DNA of 64,000 bases from Streptomyces calvus (GCF_006782915.1 NZ_VCNP01000034.1:1-64000); one strand, 5' to 3'; shown: positions 8,591-18,112, counted from the stretch's first letter. Notes: generated by a model not told the origin, from the sequence alone. Program-made: numbers and translations.

Positions 8591-9697
8591 ATGAGCGTGA
8601 GCATCGACATCGCGGGGCTGCGGCCGGAGAGGGTCGCCGTCGTGCCCTCGCCCCTGGCCGAGCTCGGCATGGCGCTGCACGCGCTGGCCGAGCCGGGCCA
8701 CCACCCGGGCCTCCAGGCGTGGGTGACGGGCGTGACCGCGCGGCTGGACCCGCATCTGGCGGACCGGATGTGCGAGGCCGACTTCCTGTGGCGGACGACG
8801 TTCTCGGACCTGTTCCTGCCGAGCGCCGGCGTCCCGGGCCGCACCACGCTCCCGGGCGCCACGCTCGCCGAGGAGCTGGACCTGCTGGACAAGCTGTCGG
8901 ACGAACAGTTCGTGGACGCCGCCCTGGAGTTCACCTGCGCCCTCCCCTACGGCCTGCCGGGCCCCGGGCCGCTCGCGGACGAGGGGCTGCGCCGCCGCTC
9001 GCTGGAACTGGCCGCCGCGCGGGGGCCGCAGCAGGTGCGGTTCACCGAGCGGCTGCTGGCCGACCCGCCGCGCATCCGGGCCTGGCTGCGGCAGTTCCTC
9101 CAGGACTGCGAGGAGGCGTTCTTCGCCGACGCCTGGTCCCGGCTGCGGCACCAGCTCGCCGCCGACACCCGCCTGAAGACCGACCTGCTCCGCCGCAAGG
9201 GCCTGGCCGGCGCGCTCGCCGCGGTGTCCCCCGCGGTGACGCTCGACGAGGCCACCGGCCTGATCACCGTCGACAAGCTGGGCGACGGCCGGACCGCCAC
9301 CGGGGACGGCGGACTGCTGCTGATCCCGACCAGCCTCGGCTGGCCGCACCTGATGGTGCTGCACCGGTACGGCTGGCAGCCGGTGCTGCACTACCCGGTC
9401 GGCTCCCCCGAACCGGCCGCCCCGCCGAGCGTGGAGCAGCTGGCCCTGCGGATGACGGCGCTGTCCCACCCGGTCCGTATGCGCATGTGCCGCCATCTCG
9501 CCCGCAGCGCGTACACCACCAGCGAACTGGCCCAGGTGCACGGCATGACGGCACCGGAGATATCCCGGCACCTGGGCGTGCTGAAGAAGGCCGGCCTGAT
9601 CAGCACGCGCCGCCGCGGGCGGTACGTGCTGCACCAGCTGGACGTGACGGTCGTGGCCCGGCTCGGCAGCGACTTCCTGGAGGGGATCCTGCGCTGA
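8591..9697 (+). CDS. DUF5937 / ArsR-type helix-turn-helix regulator
   Basis: 368 residues from the ATG at 8591 (MSVSIDIAG). Residues 1 to about 275 match the DUF5937 layout: PERVAVVPSPLAELGMALHAL near the start, then GLQAWV and a helical sensor part. Residues about 285-350 form a winged helix: LSHPVRMRMCRHLARSAYTTSELAQ, then TAPEISRHLGVLKKAGLI as recognition helix region, then the wing TRRRGRYVLHQLD. It is probably a cytosolic transcriptional repressor with a ligand-sensing N-terminal half. The ligand is unknown and no ArsR metal-binding Cys motif is visible. The target may be its own promoter, where a 19-bp tandem duplication lies. Confidence 0.85.
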   Translation: MSVSIDIAGLRPERVAVVPSPLAELGMALHALAEPGHHPGLQAWVTGVTARLDPHLADRMCEADFLWRTTFSDLFLPSAGVPGRTTLPGATLAEELDLLDKLSDEQFVDAALEFTCALPYGLPGPGPLADEGLRRRSLELAAARGPQQVRFTERLLADPPRIRAWLRQFLQDCEEAFFADAWSRLRHQLAADTRLKTDLLRRKGLAGALAAVSPAVTLDEATGLITVDKLGDGRTATGDGGLLLIPTSLGWPHLMVLHRYGWQPVLHYPVGSPEPAAPPSVEQLALRMTALSHPVRMRMCRHLARSAYTTSELAQVHGMTAPEISRHLGVLKKAGLISTRRRGRYVLHQLDVTVVARLGSDFLEGILR

Positions 9698-9717
9698 GGG
9701 CGCGTGCGGCCCGGCCG

Positions 9718-10350
9718 TCAGTCGAAGCGCACGTGCCGCAGGCCCACGCCCGCCTGCCGCAGCCGGGTCCGCAGCCGGCCCTCGTTGTTGGGCCGCAGGG
9801 TCAGCCCGGCCAGCACGGCGATGCGGTCGGCCGTCTTCGGCACCGTCGTGTGGTCGGTCCACAGGTGCTCGGCGAACTCCGGTTCGGCCAGCCGCTCCAG
9901 GCAGTGGTCGAGCTTCTCGACCGCCCAGCTCTCCCGGCGCGTCCCGGCGCGGCGGCCCGCGACGGTGCCGAGGAGGTGGCCGGGGCCGCGTTCCCGCAGC
10001 CGCCGCAGCACCGTCTCGCGCTCGGCGAGGAGGGTGAAGTGCCGCACGTCGTGGCCCAGTTCACGCAGCCGGCCGACGGTCTCGGCGAAGTGGCCGGGGT
10101 CGGTGACGGTCATGGGGGCGATCACCGCGCCGTCGTGCCGGGTGAGGGCGAGGTCGAGGACCTCGACGACGCCCTGCCGCCAGGACGCCAGGTCCTGGAA
10201 GTCCCCGCGGAGTTGGGGCGGCATCATGCGGTGCAGGCCGAACCCGGCGTGCTCCGGGTCGCAGACGACGCTGCCCGGCAGGCGGCGCCGTATCTCGTGT
10301 GCGGTCTGTGTCTTGCCGCCCCCGAAGGGGCCGTTGATCCACAGGAGCAT
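9718..10350 (-). CDS. TmrB-like P-loop ATP-binding protein
   Basis: 210 residues. Walker A is NGPFGGGKTQTA (residues 6-17), directly after the first strand MLLWI. This resembles the ATP-binding tunicamycin-resistance protein TmrB and related small kinases. VVCDPEHAGFGLHRMMP follows, then HDGAVIAPMTVTD and HFTLLAERETVLRRLRERG, a kinase-lid-like Arg-rich segment. No membrane segment is seen. The family is an adenylate-kinase-like fold, often tied to antibiotic resistance or phosphorylation of small molecules. The substrate here is unknown. It lies 31 bp downstream of the response regulator stop on the convergent side of the ArsR gene. Confidence 0.75.
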   Translation of the reverse strand: MLLWINGPFGGGKTQTAHEIRRRLPGSVVCDPEHAGFGLHRMMPPQLRGDFQDLASWRQGVVEVLDLALTRHDGAVIAPMTVTDPGHFAETVGRLRELGHDVRHFTLLAERETVLRRLRERGPGHLLGTVAGRRAGTRRESWAVEKLDHCLERLAEPEFAEHLWTDHTTVPKTADRIAVLAGLTLRPNNEGRLRTRLRQAGVGLRHVRFD

Positions 10351-10381
10351 GCGCAGACCCTACCGGTGCCGCGGCGTCCCC

Positions 10382-11053
10382 TCAGCCGTGGCCGCCGGCC
10401 CGCACCAGACCCGTCTCGTAGGCGAGGACGACGACCTGCACCCGGTCGCGCAGGCCCAGCTTGGTCAGGATGCGGCCCACGTGCGTCTTCACGGTCGCCT
10501 CGGAGAGCACCAGCCGGGCCGCGATCTCGCCGTTGGACAGTCCCTGCGCGACCAGCACCATGACCTCCCGCTCGCGCTCGGTGAGCCGTTCCAGCTCCTT
10601 GTGCTGGGGCTGCTTGCCCGCGCTGGGCAGCATCGGCGCGAAGCGGTCCAGGAGCCGGCGGGTGGTGGACGGGGCGACCACGGCGTCACCGCTGTGCACC
10701 GCGCGGATCGCGGCGAGCAGTTCGCCCGGCGGGACGTCCTTGAGCATGAAGCCGGACGCGCCCGCCTTCAGCCCGGAGAAGGCGTACTCGTCGAGGTCGA
10801 AGGTGGTCAGGATCAGCACCTTCGGCGGATCGTCGGCCGCGCAGATCCTGCGGGTCGTCTCCACGCCGTCGAGCTTGGGCATGCGGACGTCCATCAGCAC
10901 CACGTCGACGGCGGTGGACCGCAGCACCTCAAGGGCCTCGACGCCGTTGCCCGCCTCCGCCACGACCTCCATGTCCGGCTGGGCGGCGAGCACCATCCGG
11001 AATCCGGTGCGCAGCAGCACCTGGTCGTCGACGAGCATCACGCGGATCGTCAT
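10382..11053 (-). CDS. NarL/FixJ-family two-component response regulator
   Basis: 223 residues. The receiver domain (1-120) has the acidic pocket LVDDQ at 8-11 and the phosphoacceptor Asp55 in VVLMDVRMPKLDG. It also has a conserved Thr in LILTTF and Lys in FMLKD. The C-terminal LuxR-type HTH (about 155-215) reads LTEREREVMVLVAQGLSNGEIAARL, then SEATVKTHVGRILTKLGLRDR. It is the output partner of the histidine kinase gene 70 bp upstream on the same strand. Targets are not evident from the sequence. Confidence 0.95.
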   Translation of the reverse strand: MTIRVMLVDDQVLLRTGFRMVLAAQPDMEVVAEAGNGVEALEVLRSTAVDVVLMDVRMPKLDGVETTRRICAADDPPKVLILTTFDLDEYAFSGLKAGASGFMLKDVPPGELLAAIRAVHSGDAVVAPSTTRRLLDRFAPMLPSAGKQPQHKELERLTEREREVMVLVAQGLSNGEIAARLVLSEATVKTHVGRILTKLGLRDRVQVVVLAYETGLVRAGGHG

Positions 11054-11123
11054 CGGGGCCTCTTCCGTTCAGCAGATGTCTCAAATGTCGTTACAGGTGT
11101 CAGTACAGGACGTGCGTCGACGT

Positions 11124-12326
11124 CTAATGCGCGGGTTTGAGCGGCAGCAGCACACTGATGCGGAATCCCCCGCCGGGCCGCGGACCGGCGTCCAGGGTGC
11201 CGCCCACCATGCCGACCCGCTCCCGCATGCCGATCAGGCCGTGGCCCTGGCCGTCGAAACCGCCCTCCTCGTACAGCTCGTGCGGGGCGCCCTTGCCGTC
11301 GTCCTCCACGAGCAGGCCCAGCCCGTCGTCGAAGTACACCAGCCGCACGCTGGCACCCGCGTTGGGCCCCCCGTGCTTGCGGGTGTTGGTGAGCGCCTCC
11401 TGCACGATGCGGTACGCGGTGAGCTCGACGCCGCTGGGCAGCGGGCGCGGGGTGCCCTCGATCCGGAAGTCCACCGGCAGCCCGGACCCCCGGCACTGCT
11501 CCACGAGGTCCTCGATCTGCTGCACGTCCGGCTGGGGCACGTACTCGCCGGCCTCCTGGTGCTCGCCGGTGCGCAGCACGCCGAGCAGGCGGCGCATCTC
11601 GGCGAGGGCCTGGCGGCCGGTGGAGGAGATGGTCTCCAGGGCCTTCTTCGCCTGGTCGGGGGCGGCGTCGAGGACGTAGGCGGCACCGTCGGCCTGCACC
11701 ACCATCACCGACACGTTGTGCGCGACGACGTCGTGCAGTTCGCGGGCTATCCGGGCGCGCTCGGCGGCGACCGCGACCTTGGCCTGCGCCTCGCGCTCCT
11801 TCTCCAGCCGGGCGGCGCGCTCCTCCAGCTGCGCGAAGTACGCGCGGCGGGTGCGGATGGAGTCGCCGAGCACCCAGGCGAGCGCGAAGGGCACGGTCTG
11901 GAAGATCATGACGGCGATGTTGCCCGCCGCGCTCGTTTCCTCGTTGGGCCAGCGCAGCTGCGCGAGCGGCGCCGCGCACAGACCGGCCGTCAGCGCGAAC
12001 CGGGAGGCCCAGCGGGCACCGACCGCCGCGACCGTGTAGACGATCACCAGCAGCGCGAAGTCGGCGGGCAGCGTCGCCACGTCCAGGACCAGCTGGGCCG
12101 CGCCCACCGCGACGGCCAGGACCAGCATCCGCTCCGGCATCCGCCGGCGCAGCGCGACGACCAGCGACAGCAGCAGCATGACCGGCACGACGAGGGCCGG
12201 CAGATCCGTGCCGCGCGACGCCTCCAGACTCGCTCCGCCGATCACCGAAATCCCGAACAGGACCGCGGCCCAGAAGCCGTCGACCCATGCCGGGTGCCTG
12301 CGGAGGAAGTCATAGAGGCGCTGCAC
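11124..12326 (-). CDS. DesK/NarX-type sensor histidine kinase
   Basis: 400 residues. About four or five hydrophobic segments occupy residues 15-155, without a large extracellular loop, suggesting sensing within or at the membrane. A short coiled coil (160-190) leads into a HisKA_3 dimerisation helix, ERARIARELHDVVAHNVSVM, with the phosphorylated His at 198. The ATPase domain carries the N box LTNTRKHGGPN, GLLVEDDGKG and GHGLIGMRERV. It pairs with the NarL-type regulator just downstream. The stimulus is unknown; neighbouring genes give no clear clue. Confidence 0.93.
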   Translation of the reverse strand: MQRLYDFLRRHPAWVDGFWAAVLFGISVIGGASLEASRGTDLPALVVPVMLLLSLVVALRRRMPERMLVLAVAVGAAQLVLDVATLPADFALLVIVYTVAAVGARWASRFALTAGLCAAPLAQLRWPNEETSAAGNIAVMIFQTVPFALAWVLGDSIRTRRAYFAQLEERAARLEKEREAQAKVAVAAERARIARELHDVVAHNVSVMVVQADGAAYVLDAAPDQAKKALETISSTGRQALAEMRRLLGVLRTGEHQEAGEYVPQPDVQQIEDLVEQCRGSGLPVDFRIEGTPRPLPSGVELTAYRIVQEALTNTRKHGGPNAGASVRLVYFDDGLGLLVEDDGKGAPHELYEEGGFDGQGHGLIGMRERVGMVGGTLDAGPRPGGGFRISVLLPLKPAH

Positions 12327-12444
12327 GTAACCCAGCGTAGGGAAGCGAAATGAGTGCAGGGGTCAACCGGAGGGCCGATCCCCGGTCGGCGCGCGTACTC
12401 CGCAAGGTGGAGGCCCGGCCTGCCGGCCCGCTTAACCTGGGCCC

Positions 12445-13488
12445 GTGGCAAGGGAGAACGGCCGGCGCGCGCAGCCGGTGACCGCGGGAGCGGCGGACGG
12501 CGGATGGCGCGGCTGGCGCGCGGCGGCCGAGGCCGCGCTGTACGGGCCGGGCGGCTTCTACCGCCGGCCCGAGGGCCCGGCCGGCCACTTCCGTACGTCG
12601 GTGCACGCCTCCCCGCTGTTCGCCGCCGCCGTGGCGCGGCTGCTGTGCCGGGTCGACGAGGCGCTGGGACGGCCCGCGGAGCTGGCTTTCGTGGACATGG
12701 CGGCCGGACGCGGCGAACTGGTCACCGGTGTGCTCGCCGCGCTGCCCGCCGGCGTGGCGGCCCGCACGCGGGCGTACGCGGTCGAGATCGCGGGCCGTCC
12801 CGACGGGCTTGACCGGCGGATCGAGTGGCGCGGGGAGCCGCCGGAGCGGATCACGGGGCTGCTCTTCGCCAACGAGTGGCTGGACAACGTGCCCGTCGAC
12901 GTCGCCGAGGTGGACTCCGCGGGCGTGCCCCGGCTGGTGCTGGTGCGCGAGGACGGCACGGAACGGCTCGGGGAGCCGGTCCCGGCAGCGGAGGCCGCAT
13001 GGCTGGCGCGGTGGTGGCCGGCCACCGGGCAAGGGCTCCGCATGGAGATCGGGCTGCCGCGCGACCGCGCCTGGGCGGCGGCGGCCGGGACGCTCGCGCG
13101 GGGGCTCGCCGTCGCCGTGGACTACGCGCACACGGCGGCCGCACGTCCGCCGTTCGGGACGCTCACGGCCTTCCGGGAGGGGCGGGAGACGCGGCCCGTG
13201 CCGGACGGGTCGTGCGACATCACCGCGCACGTCGCCCTGGACGCGTGCGCCGCCGCGCTCCCCGGCGCACGCCTGCTGTCGCAGCGCGAGGCCCTGCACG
13301 CCCTGGGTCTCAGCGGCGCACGCCCCCCGCTCGCGCTGGCCTCCACCGATCCCGCCGGGTACGTACGCGCCCTCGCGGACGCCGGAGCTGCCGCGGAACT
13401 CACCGCTCCGGGCGGCCTCGGCGACTTCGGCTGGCTGCTGCAACCGGTCGGCATCCCGGACGTCCTCGCGGACGCGCCCGCCGGCTGA
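12445..13488 (+). CDS. SAM-dependent methyltransferase, MidA/NDUFAF7 family
   Basis: 347 residues from a GTG. The MidA (DUF185) order is visible: YGPGGFYRR near residue 33, [20 protein letters not shown], the SAM-binding [16 protein letters not shown] around 75-90, YAVEIAGRP, and [13 protein letters not shown], which corresponds to the conserved NELxDxxP block. [16 protein letters not shown] follows near residue 220. In mitochondria the family member NDUFAF7 dimethylates an arginine of the complex I 49-kDa subunit (NDUFS2). Here the gene runs convergently into a gene for the bacterial counterpart of that subunit, only 12 bp away. A protein-arginine methyltransferase role on NuoD is therefore plausible, but it is inferred from family and position. 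Confidence 0.85.
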   Translation: MARENGRRAQPVTAGAADGGWRGWRAAAEAALYGPGGFYRRPEGPAGHFRTSVHASPLFAAAVARLLCRVDEALGRPAELAFVDMAAGRGELVTGVLAALPAGVAARTRAYAVEIAGRPDGLDRRIEWRGEPPERITGLLFANEWLDNVPVDVAEVDSAGVPRLVLVREDGTERLGEPVPAAEAAWLARWWPATGQGLRMEIGLPRDRAWAAAAGTLARGLAVAVDYAHTAAARPPFGTLTAFREGRETRPVPDGSCDITAHVALDACAAALPGARLLSQREALHALGLSGARPPLALASTDPAGYVRALADAGAAAELTAPGGLGDFGWLLQPVGIPDVLADAPAG

Positions 13489-13500
13489 CCCCGGCCGCGG

Positions 13501-14652
13501 TCACTTGTCGATGTCCCCCACCACGAAGAACATCGACCCCAGGATCGCCACCATGTCCGCGACCAGCGTCCCCGGCAGCAGCTCGGTCAGCGCCTGGATG
13601 TTGTTGTACGACGCCGAGCGCAGCTTCAGCCGGTACGGGGTCTTCTCGCCCTTGCTGACCAGGTAGTAGCCGTTGATGCCGAGCGGGTTCTCGGTCCACG
13701 CGTAGGTGTGGCCCTCGGGCGCCTTGAGGACCTTCGGGAGCCGCTGGTTGACCGGCCCAGGGGGCAGCTCGGCGAGCCGGTCGAGGCAGGCGTCGGCGAG
13801 GTCGAGGGCGTTGTGGGTCTGCTCGAGGAGGCACTCGAAGCGGGCGAGGCAGTCGCCCTCCTCGCGCGTCACCACCTTCAGCACGTCGCCGAGCTCGCCG
13901 TAGGCCAGGTACGGCTCGTCGCGCCGCAGGTCGAAGTCGACACCCGAGGCCCGCCCGATCGGCCCGCTCACCCCGTACGCGTGCACGGCCTCGGCCGACA
14001 GCACGCCGACGCCGCGCGTGCGGCCGCGGAAGATCTCGTTGCCGAGCACCAGGTCGTCGAAGCGGTCCATGCGGGAGCGCACGTCGGCGACGGCGGCCCG
14101 CGCCCGCGTGGTCCAGCCCGCCGGGAGGTCCTCCTTGAGGCCGCCCACGCGGTTGAACATGTAGTGCATGCGCCCGCCGGAGACCTCCTCCATGACGTGC
14201 TGGAGCTCCTCGCGCTCCCGGAAGGCGTAGAAGATCGGGGTGATGCCGCCGAGTTCCAGCGGATAGGAGCCGAGGAACATCAGGTGGTTGAGCACCCGGT
14301 TCAGCTCGGCGAGCAGGGTGCGCAGCCACACCGCGCGCTCGGGGACCTCCATGCCGAGCATCCGCTCCACGGCGAGGACCACGCCCAGCTCGTTGGAGAA
14401 GGCCGACAGCCAGTCGTGGCGGTTGGCCAGCATGATGATCTGGCGGTAGTCGCGGGCCTCGAACAGCTTCTCCGCGCCCCGGTGCATGTAGCCGATGACG
14501 GGCTCCGCGCGGGTGATGCGCTCGCCGTCCAGGACGAGCTTCAGCCGCAGCACGCCGTGCGTCGACGGGTGCTGGGGTCCGATGTTGAGCACCATGTCGG
14601 TGCTCTCCGCCGCGCCGCCGATACCGACCATGGTCTCCGTCGTAGGAGTCAT
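13501..14652 (-). CDS. NuoD-like NADH-quinone oxidoreductase subunit D paralogue
   Basis: 383 residues from the ATG at 14652, preceded by AGGAGAG at a good distance. It matches the complex I 49-kDa/NuoD family: [17 protein letters not shown] near residue 23, YMHRGAEKL near 55, then [12 protein letters not shown], and the C-terminal [23 protein letters not shown] and [18 protein letters not shown]. The quinone-site His (H32) is kept, but the family's quinone-contacting Tyr, 49 residues later, is Trp81. It stands alone with no other nuo gene in the window, so it is likely an accessory or repurposed copy beside a full nuo operon elsewhere. Its start is 31 bp from a divergent PH-domain gene. Confidence 0.85.
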   Translation of the reverse strand: MTPTTETMVGIGGAAESTDMVLNIGPQHPSTHGVLRLKLVLDGERITRAEPVIGYMHRGAEKLFEARDYRQIIMLANRHDWLSAFSNELGVVLAVERMLGMEVPERAVWLRTLLAELNRVLNHLMFLGSYPLELGGITPIFYAFREREELQHVMEEVSGGRMHYMFNRVGGLKEDLPAGWTTRARAAVADVRSRMDRFDDLVLGNEIFRGRTRGVGVLSAEAVHAYGVSGPIGRASGVDFDLRRDEPYLAYGELGDVLKVVTREEGDCLARFECLLEQTHNALDLADACLDRLAELPPGPVNQRLPKVLKAPEGHTYAWTENPLGINGYYLVSKGEKTPYRLKLRSASYNNIQALTELLPGTLVADMVAILGSMFFVVGDIDK

Positions 14653-14683
14653 GCACACAGTCTCTCCTACGTACGCTGGCCCC

Positions 14684-15247
14684 ATGGAGACGGGGAGCCC
14701 GCACGACACGGGGACAGCGGGAACGGACGGGCCCGCGGCAGCGGCCGGGCCGGCGCAGGAGCACGGGCCGGCGGCCGCGGGCGACGGGCCGGTGTGGATC
14801 GCGCTGCCGCCGGGACTGCTGAAGGTGCGGCGGCTGATGCTGGTGGTGTGGCTGGGGCTGTCGGCCCTGGCCGCGGGACTGGTGCCGGGGCTGCTGGCCG
14901 GACCGGTGTGGTCCGCCTTCGCGGCGCTGCCGCTGGCCCTGCTGGCCTGGGGCTGGGTGCTGCTGGAGCGCAACTGGCGGTCCTGGCGGTACGCGGAGCG
15001 CGCCGACGACCTGCTGATCAGCCGGGGCGTGCTGTGGCGCCAGGAGACGGTCGTGCCCTACGGGCGGATGCAGCTGGTGGAGGTCACCTCGGGACCCGTC
15101 GAACGGTACTTCGGCCTGGCCAGCGTGCAGTTGCACACGGCCGCCGCCGCGACCGACGCCACCATCCCCGGCCTCGACCCGGCCGAGGCGGAACGACTGC
15201 GCGACCGGCTCACGCAGCTCGGCGAGGCCCGATCGGCGGGGCTGTGA
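14684..15247 (+). CDS. PH-domain (YdbS-like) membrane protein
   Basis: 187 residues. A Gly/Ala-rich acidic head (1-40) leads to [22 protein letters not shown] and a second hydrophobic stretch ending in [12 protein letters not shown]: two membrane segments. A bacterial PH domain follows: [44 protein letters not shown], then ASVQLHTA. No Shine-Dalgarno is seen. TACGCT seven bases before the ATG suggests a leaderless mRNA. The stop overlaps the GTG of the next gene, so the two form a unit resembling ydbS-ydbT of Bacillus. That pair is linked to resistance to certain antimicrobial agents in Bacillus; the function here is unknown. Confidence 0.8.
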   Translation: METGSPHDTGTAGTDGPAAAAGPAQEHGPAAAGDGPVWIALPPGLLKVRRLMLVVWLGLSALAAGLVPGLLAGPVWSAFAALPLALLAWGWVLLERNWRSWRYAERADDLLISRGVLWRQETVVPYGRMQLVEVTSGPVERYFGLASVQLHTAAAATDATIPGLDPAEAERLRDRLTQLGEARSAGL

Positions 15248-16578
15248 CGGCCGGCGACGTCCACGACGGCGTACGCGAGCGGCCGCCCGTGCGTGAACGG
15301 CGACTGCACCCCGTCACACCGCTCAGACGGGCGTGGGCGCCCGTGGCGGTGCTGATCGGCTGGGCCCTGCACGACCCCGACCAGGCGCAGCGCCAGCTGG
15401 CCCGGCTCACCACGACCACCCTGCTGCTCGGCCTGGCCGTGCTCGTCCCGGCCGCCGCCCTGTACGGCTTCCTCACCTGGTGGTTCACCCATTTCGCGGT
15501 GACCGACAGCGAACTGCGCATCCGCACCGGACTGCTGTTCCGGCGCACCGCGCACATCCGGCTGGAGCGGATCCAGGCCATCGACGTCACCCAGCCGCTG
15601 CTCGCGCGGGTCGCCGGCGTGGCGAAACTCAGACTCGACGTCATAGGCACCGACAAGAAGGACGAACTCGCCTTCCTGGGCGCCGACGAGGCGCGGTCGC
15701 TGCGCGCCGAACTCCTCGCGCGGGCCGCGGGTTTCGCGCCGGAGACCGCGCACGAGGTGGGCGAGGCGCCGTCCCGGGAGATGCTGCGGGTGCCGCCGCG
15801 CGTCCTCGCCGTGTCCCTGCTGCTGACCGGCGCGACCTGGGGGTGGCTGGTCGTCGCCGCCGTGGTCGTGCCGCTGCTGTGGACGGCCACCCACAGCCTG
15901 TGGACAGTGCTCGCGGTGGCCGTGCCGCTGCTCGGCGCGGCGGGCGCGAGCAGCGTCGGCCGGTTCGTCGCCGAGTACGACTGGACCCTCGGCGAGTCGC
16001 CGGACGGGCTGCGCATCGACCACGGGCTGCTGGACCGGACGCACGAGACGGTGCCGCCGGGACGCGTGCAGACCGTGCGGCTCGTGGAGCCACTGCTGTG
16101 GCGGCGGCGCGGATGGGTGCGCGTGGAACTCGACGTGGCGGGCTCGTCCAACTCCCTGCTGCTGCCGGTCGCTCCGCGCGAGATCGCCGAGTCGGTCGTC
16201 GCGCGGGTGCTGCCCGGGGTGAGCGTGCCGCCGCGCGAGGCGCTCGGCCGGCCGCCGCGCCGCGCCCGCTGGTGCGTACCGGTGTGGTGGCGCGGCTACG
16301 GACTCGCCGTCACCGACACGGTGTTCGCCACCCGCCGCGGACTGCTGCGCCGCAGCCTCTCCCTGGTGCCGCACGCCAAGGTGCAGAGCGTACGGCTGGT
16401 CCAGGGGCCCTGGCAGCGGGCCCGGGGCGTCGCCGACGTCCATGTGGACACCGGCGCGAACAAGTCGGTCACCGCGCGGCTGAGGGACGCCGCCGAGGCG
16501 GCGGACCTGCTGCACGCCCAGGCGGAACGCTCCCGCACGGGCCGCCGGGACGCCCGCCCGGACCGCTGGATGGCGTGA
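15244..16578 (+). CDS. tandem PH-domain (YdbT-like) membrane protein
   Basis: 444 residues from the GTG at 15244, overlapping the previous stop as GTGA. It has repeated bacterial PH domains separated by membrane pairs. The first, after a hydrophobic segment LLLGLAVLVPAAALYGFLTWW, is HFAVTDSELRIRTGLLFRRTAHIRLERIQAIDVTQPLLARV. The second follows LLTGATWGWLVVAAVVVPLLW and a further segment. The third is YGLAVTDTVFATRRGLLRRSLSLVPHAKVQSVRLVQGPWQRARG. The partner upstream supplies another PH domain. The two proteins probably assemble in the cytoplasmic membrane. A strong hairpin follows the stop. Confidence 0.8.
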   Translation: MTAGDVHDGVRERPPVRERRLHPVTPLRRAWAPVAVLIGWALHDPDQAQRQLARLTTTTLLLGLAVLVPAAALYGFLTWWFTHFAVTDSELRIRTGLLFRRTAHIRLERIQAIDVTQPLLARVAGVAKLRLDVIGTDKKDELAFLGADEARSLRAELLARAAGFAPETAHEVGEAPSREMLRVPPRVLAVSLLLTGATWGWLVVAAVVVPLLWTATHSLWTVLAVAVPLLGAAGASSVGRFVAEYDWTLGESPDGLRIDHGLLDRTHETVPPGRVQTVRLVEPLLWRRRGWVRVELDVAGSSNSLLLPVAPREIAESVVARVLPGVSVPPREALGRPPRRARWCVPVWWRGYGLAVTDTVFATRRGLLRRSLSLVPHAKVQSVRLVQGPWQRARGVADVHVDTGANKSVTARLRDAAEAADLLHAQAERSRTGRRDARPDRWMA

Positions 16579-16584
16579 GGAACG

Positions 16585-16623
16585 CCGACGGGGGCCCGCC
16601 GTGTTCGTGCGGACCCCCGTCGG
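16585..16623. terminator. bidirectional hairpin terminator between convergent genes
   Basis: Arms CCGACGGGGG (16585-16594) and CCCCCGTCGG (16614-16623) pair perfectly. CCGC/GCGG extends the stem inward after one mismatch, leaving a short loop around TTCG. It lies 7 bp after the YdbT-like stop and 16 bp before the end of the opposing gene, so it could end transcripts from both sides. Confidence 0.75.
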
Positions 16624-16639
16624 TGCGACCGGTGGACGT

Positions 16640-18112
16640 TCAGGACACCGCGCTGCGCAGGCCCTGGACGTCGATGTGCTCCGTCTCGTCGTGGGCCGTC
16701 AGGTCGATGACCTGACCGATGCCGCGCGCGTCCTCGTCGGCGGGCTTGAACCCCGCCTCGGCCTCGGCCTTGTGCAGCGCGAGCGCCTCCTGGCCGACGA
16801 CGTCGGCGAGATCCTCGTTCTGCACGGTGTCCGCGCCGGAGCGGCCCGTGTCCTTCTTCGTGCCGAAGAAGTCGAACCCGTCGCCGCCGGACACCGGCCG
16901 CCGCGCGGGCGCCGTCGGCGGTACGACGGCCACCGCGGTCGGCACCGTGAAGTGCCCGGTGGTCCGGTGCACGGGCTCGGCGGGGGCGGCCGGCGCGGCA
17001 GCGGCCGTGCCCTCGTGGTCGCCGGCCGCCGACCGCCCCTCGGAGCCGTCCTCCTGGGCCGGTACGGCCTTCCTGGTGGGCTCGGGGCCGTCGTCCTCGG
17101 GCGAACGGCCGCTCGCGGGGGCGGCGTTGGTCCGCGGGGCGGCGTCGGCCTCGGGGGCGGGCGCCGGTGCGGGGACGGTGGCGGCGGCGTCAGCGGGTGC
17201 GGTCTCGTCGGCGGAGTCCGTCCGGGCGGTCTCGTCGGTGTGCGGCGCCTCGTCGGCGTCGGTCCGGCCGGCCGGCGCCGCGGCGTCCTGGTCGGCGGGG
17301 ACGGTGCCGCTGTCGGCGTCCGCGGGCTTCGCCTCGGCGTCGGCGGTGGCCTGCGGGGTCCCGGCGGCCGTCCCGACGCCGCCTGCGGCGGTGTCCTCGG
17401 TGCGTGCGCTCGCGGCGCGCCCGGTGACTCCGGCGAGCCGTGCCAGGGCCGCGTCGGCGTGCCGGAACAGGTCGCGGCCCTGCGGCGAGAACACCGCCGG
17501 AGCCGTCCGCTCCGCCTCCGCGGTGCGCTCGCTCCCGGCCGCCCCCGCCGTTCCGGTCCCCCGCACCGCCGGTGCCGGCGTCGCGGGCGCCGCCTCCGCG
17601 GACGTTGCGGATCCGGCCGGCGACGACGGCCCGGCCGGCAGGGCGCGGGCCGGCACGGCGGCCTCGATCTCCAGCATGCGGCGCTCTTCGAGAACGCTCG
17701 CGCGGTCGGCCTCCGCCGCCGCGTACCGCCGCAGCAGCGCGGCGTGTTCGTTGCGCAGTCCGGTGAGTTCCGCGCGCTTGGCACGCAGTCGCTGCTCCAG
17801 TTTCATCCGGAGTTCGCGGGACTCCTCGAGGTCCGACTCCAGTTCGGCGACGCGTTCCTCGAAACGCCACTCGTCGCTCGCACGCGCGCGCGTGAGATCG
17901 GCGACGCGTTTGCCGGCCTGGGTGTCCCAGTGCCGCATGACGACGGCGCCGACAATCGCCGTGACCGCGGCGGCCGCGGCCAGGACGCGAAGCACCATCG
18001 GCTGCGTGAACACCCAGGGCCCCAGGGCACAGACGAGGGAGACGCCTGCGATCGCCGACGGGGGCAGCATCCTGTGCAGGGGCGGGGAATGACGGTGACG
18101 TCCACGTGGCAT
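16640..18112 (-). CDS. membrane-anchored coiled-coil protein with Ala/Glu/Thr-rich tail
   Basis: 490 residues from the ATG at 18112 (MPRGRHRHSPPL). After a basic head there are two hydrophobic segments (about 19-36 and 41-58). A long charged coiled coil follows, about 65-150 (RFEERVAELESDLEESRELRMKLEQRLRAKRAEL). The rest is low complexity, rich in Ala, Pro, Thr, Glu and Asp. Two short conserved-looking islands stand out: FSPQGRDLFRHADAALARLAG near 220 and the C-terminal DLADVVGQEALALHKAEAEAGFKPADEDARGIGQVIDLTAHDETEHIDV region. The layout suggests a cytoplasmic scaffold tethered to the membrane. No family is recognised and the function is unknown. Confidence 0.7.
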   Translation of the reverse strand: MPRGRHRHSPPLHRMLPPSAIAGVSLVCALGPWVFTQPMVLRVLAAAAAVTAIVGAVVMRHWDTQAGKRVADLTRARASDEWRFEERVAELESDLEESRELRMKLEQRLRAKRAELTGLRNEHAALLRRYAAAEADRASVLEERRMLEIEAAVPARALPAGPSSPAGSATSAEAAPATPAPAVRGTGTAGAAGSERTAEAERTAPAVFSPQGRDLFRHADAALARLAGVTGRAASARTEDTAAGGVGTAAGTPQATADAEAKPADADSGTVPADQDAAAPAGRTDADEAPHTDETARTDSADETAPADAAATVPAPAPAPEADAAPRTNAAPASGRSPEDDGPEPTRKAVPAQEDGSEGRSAAGDHEGTAAAAPAAPAEPVHRTTGHFTVPTAVAVVPPTAPARRPVSGGDGFDFFGTKKDTGRSGADTVQNEDLADVVGQEALALHKAEAEAGFKPADEDARGIGQVIDLTAHDETEHIDVQGLRSAVS

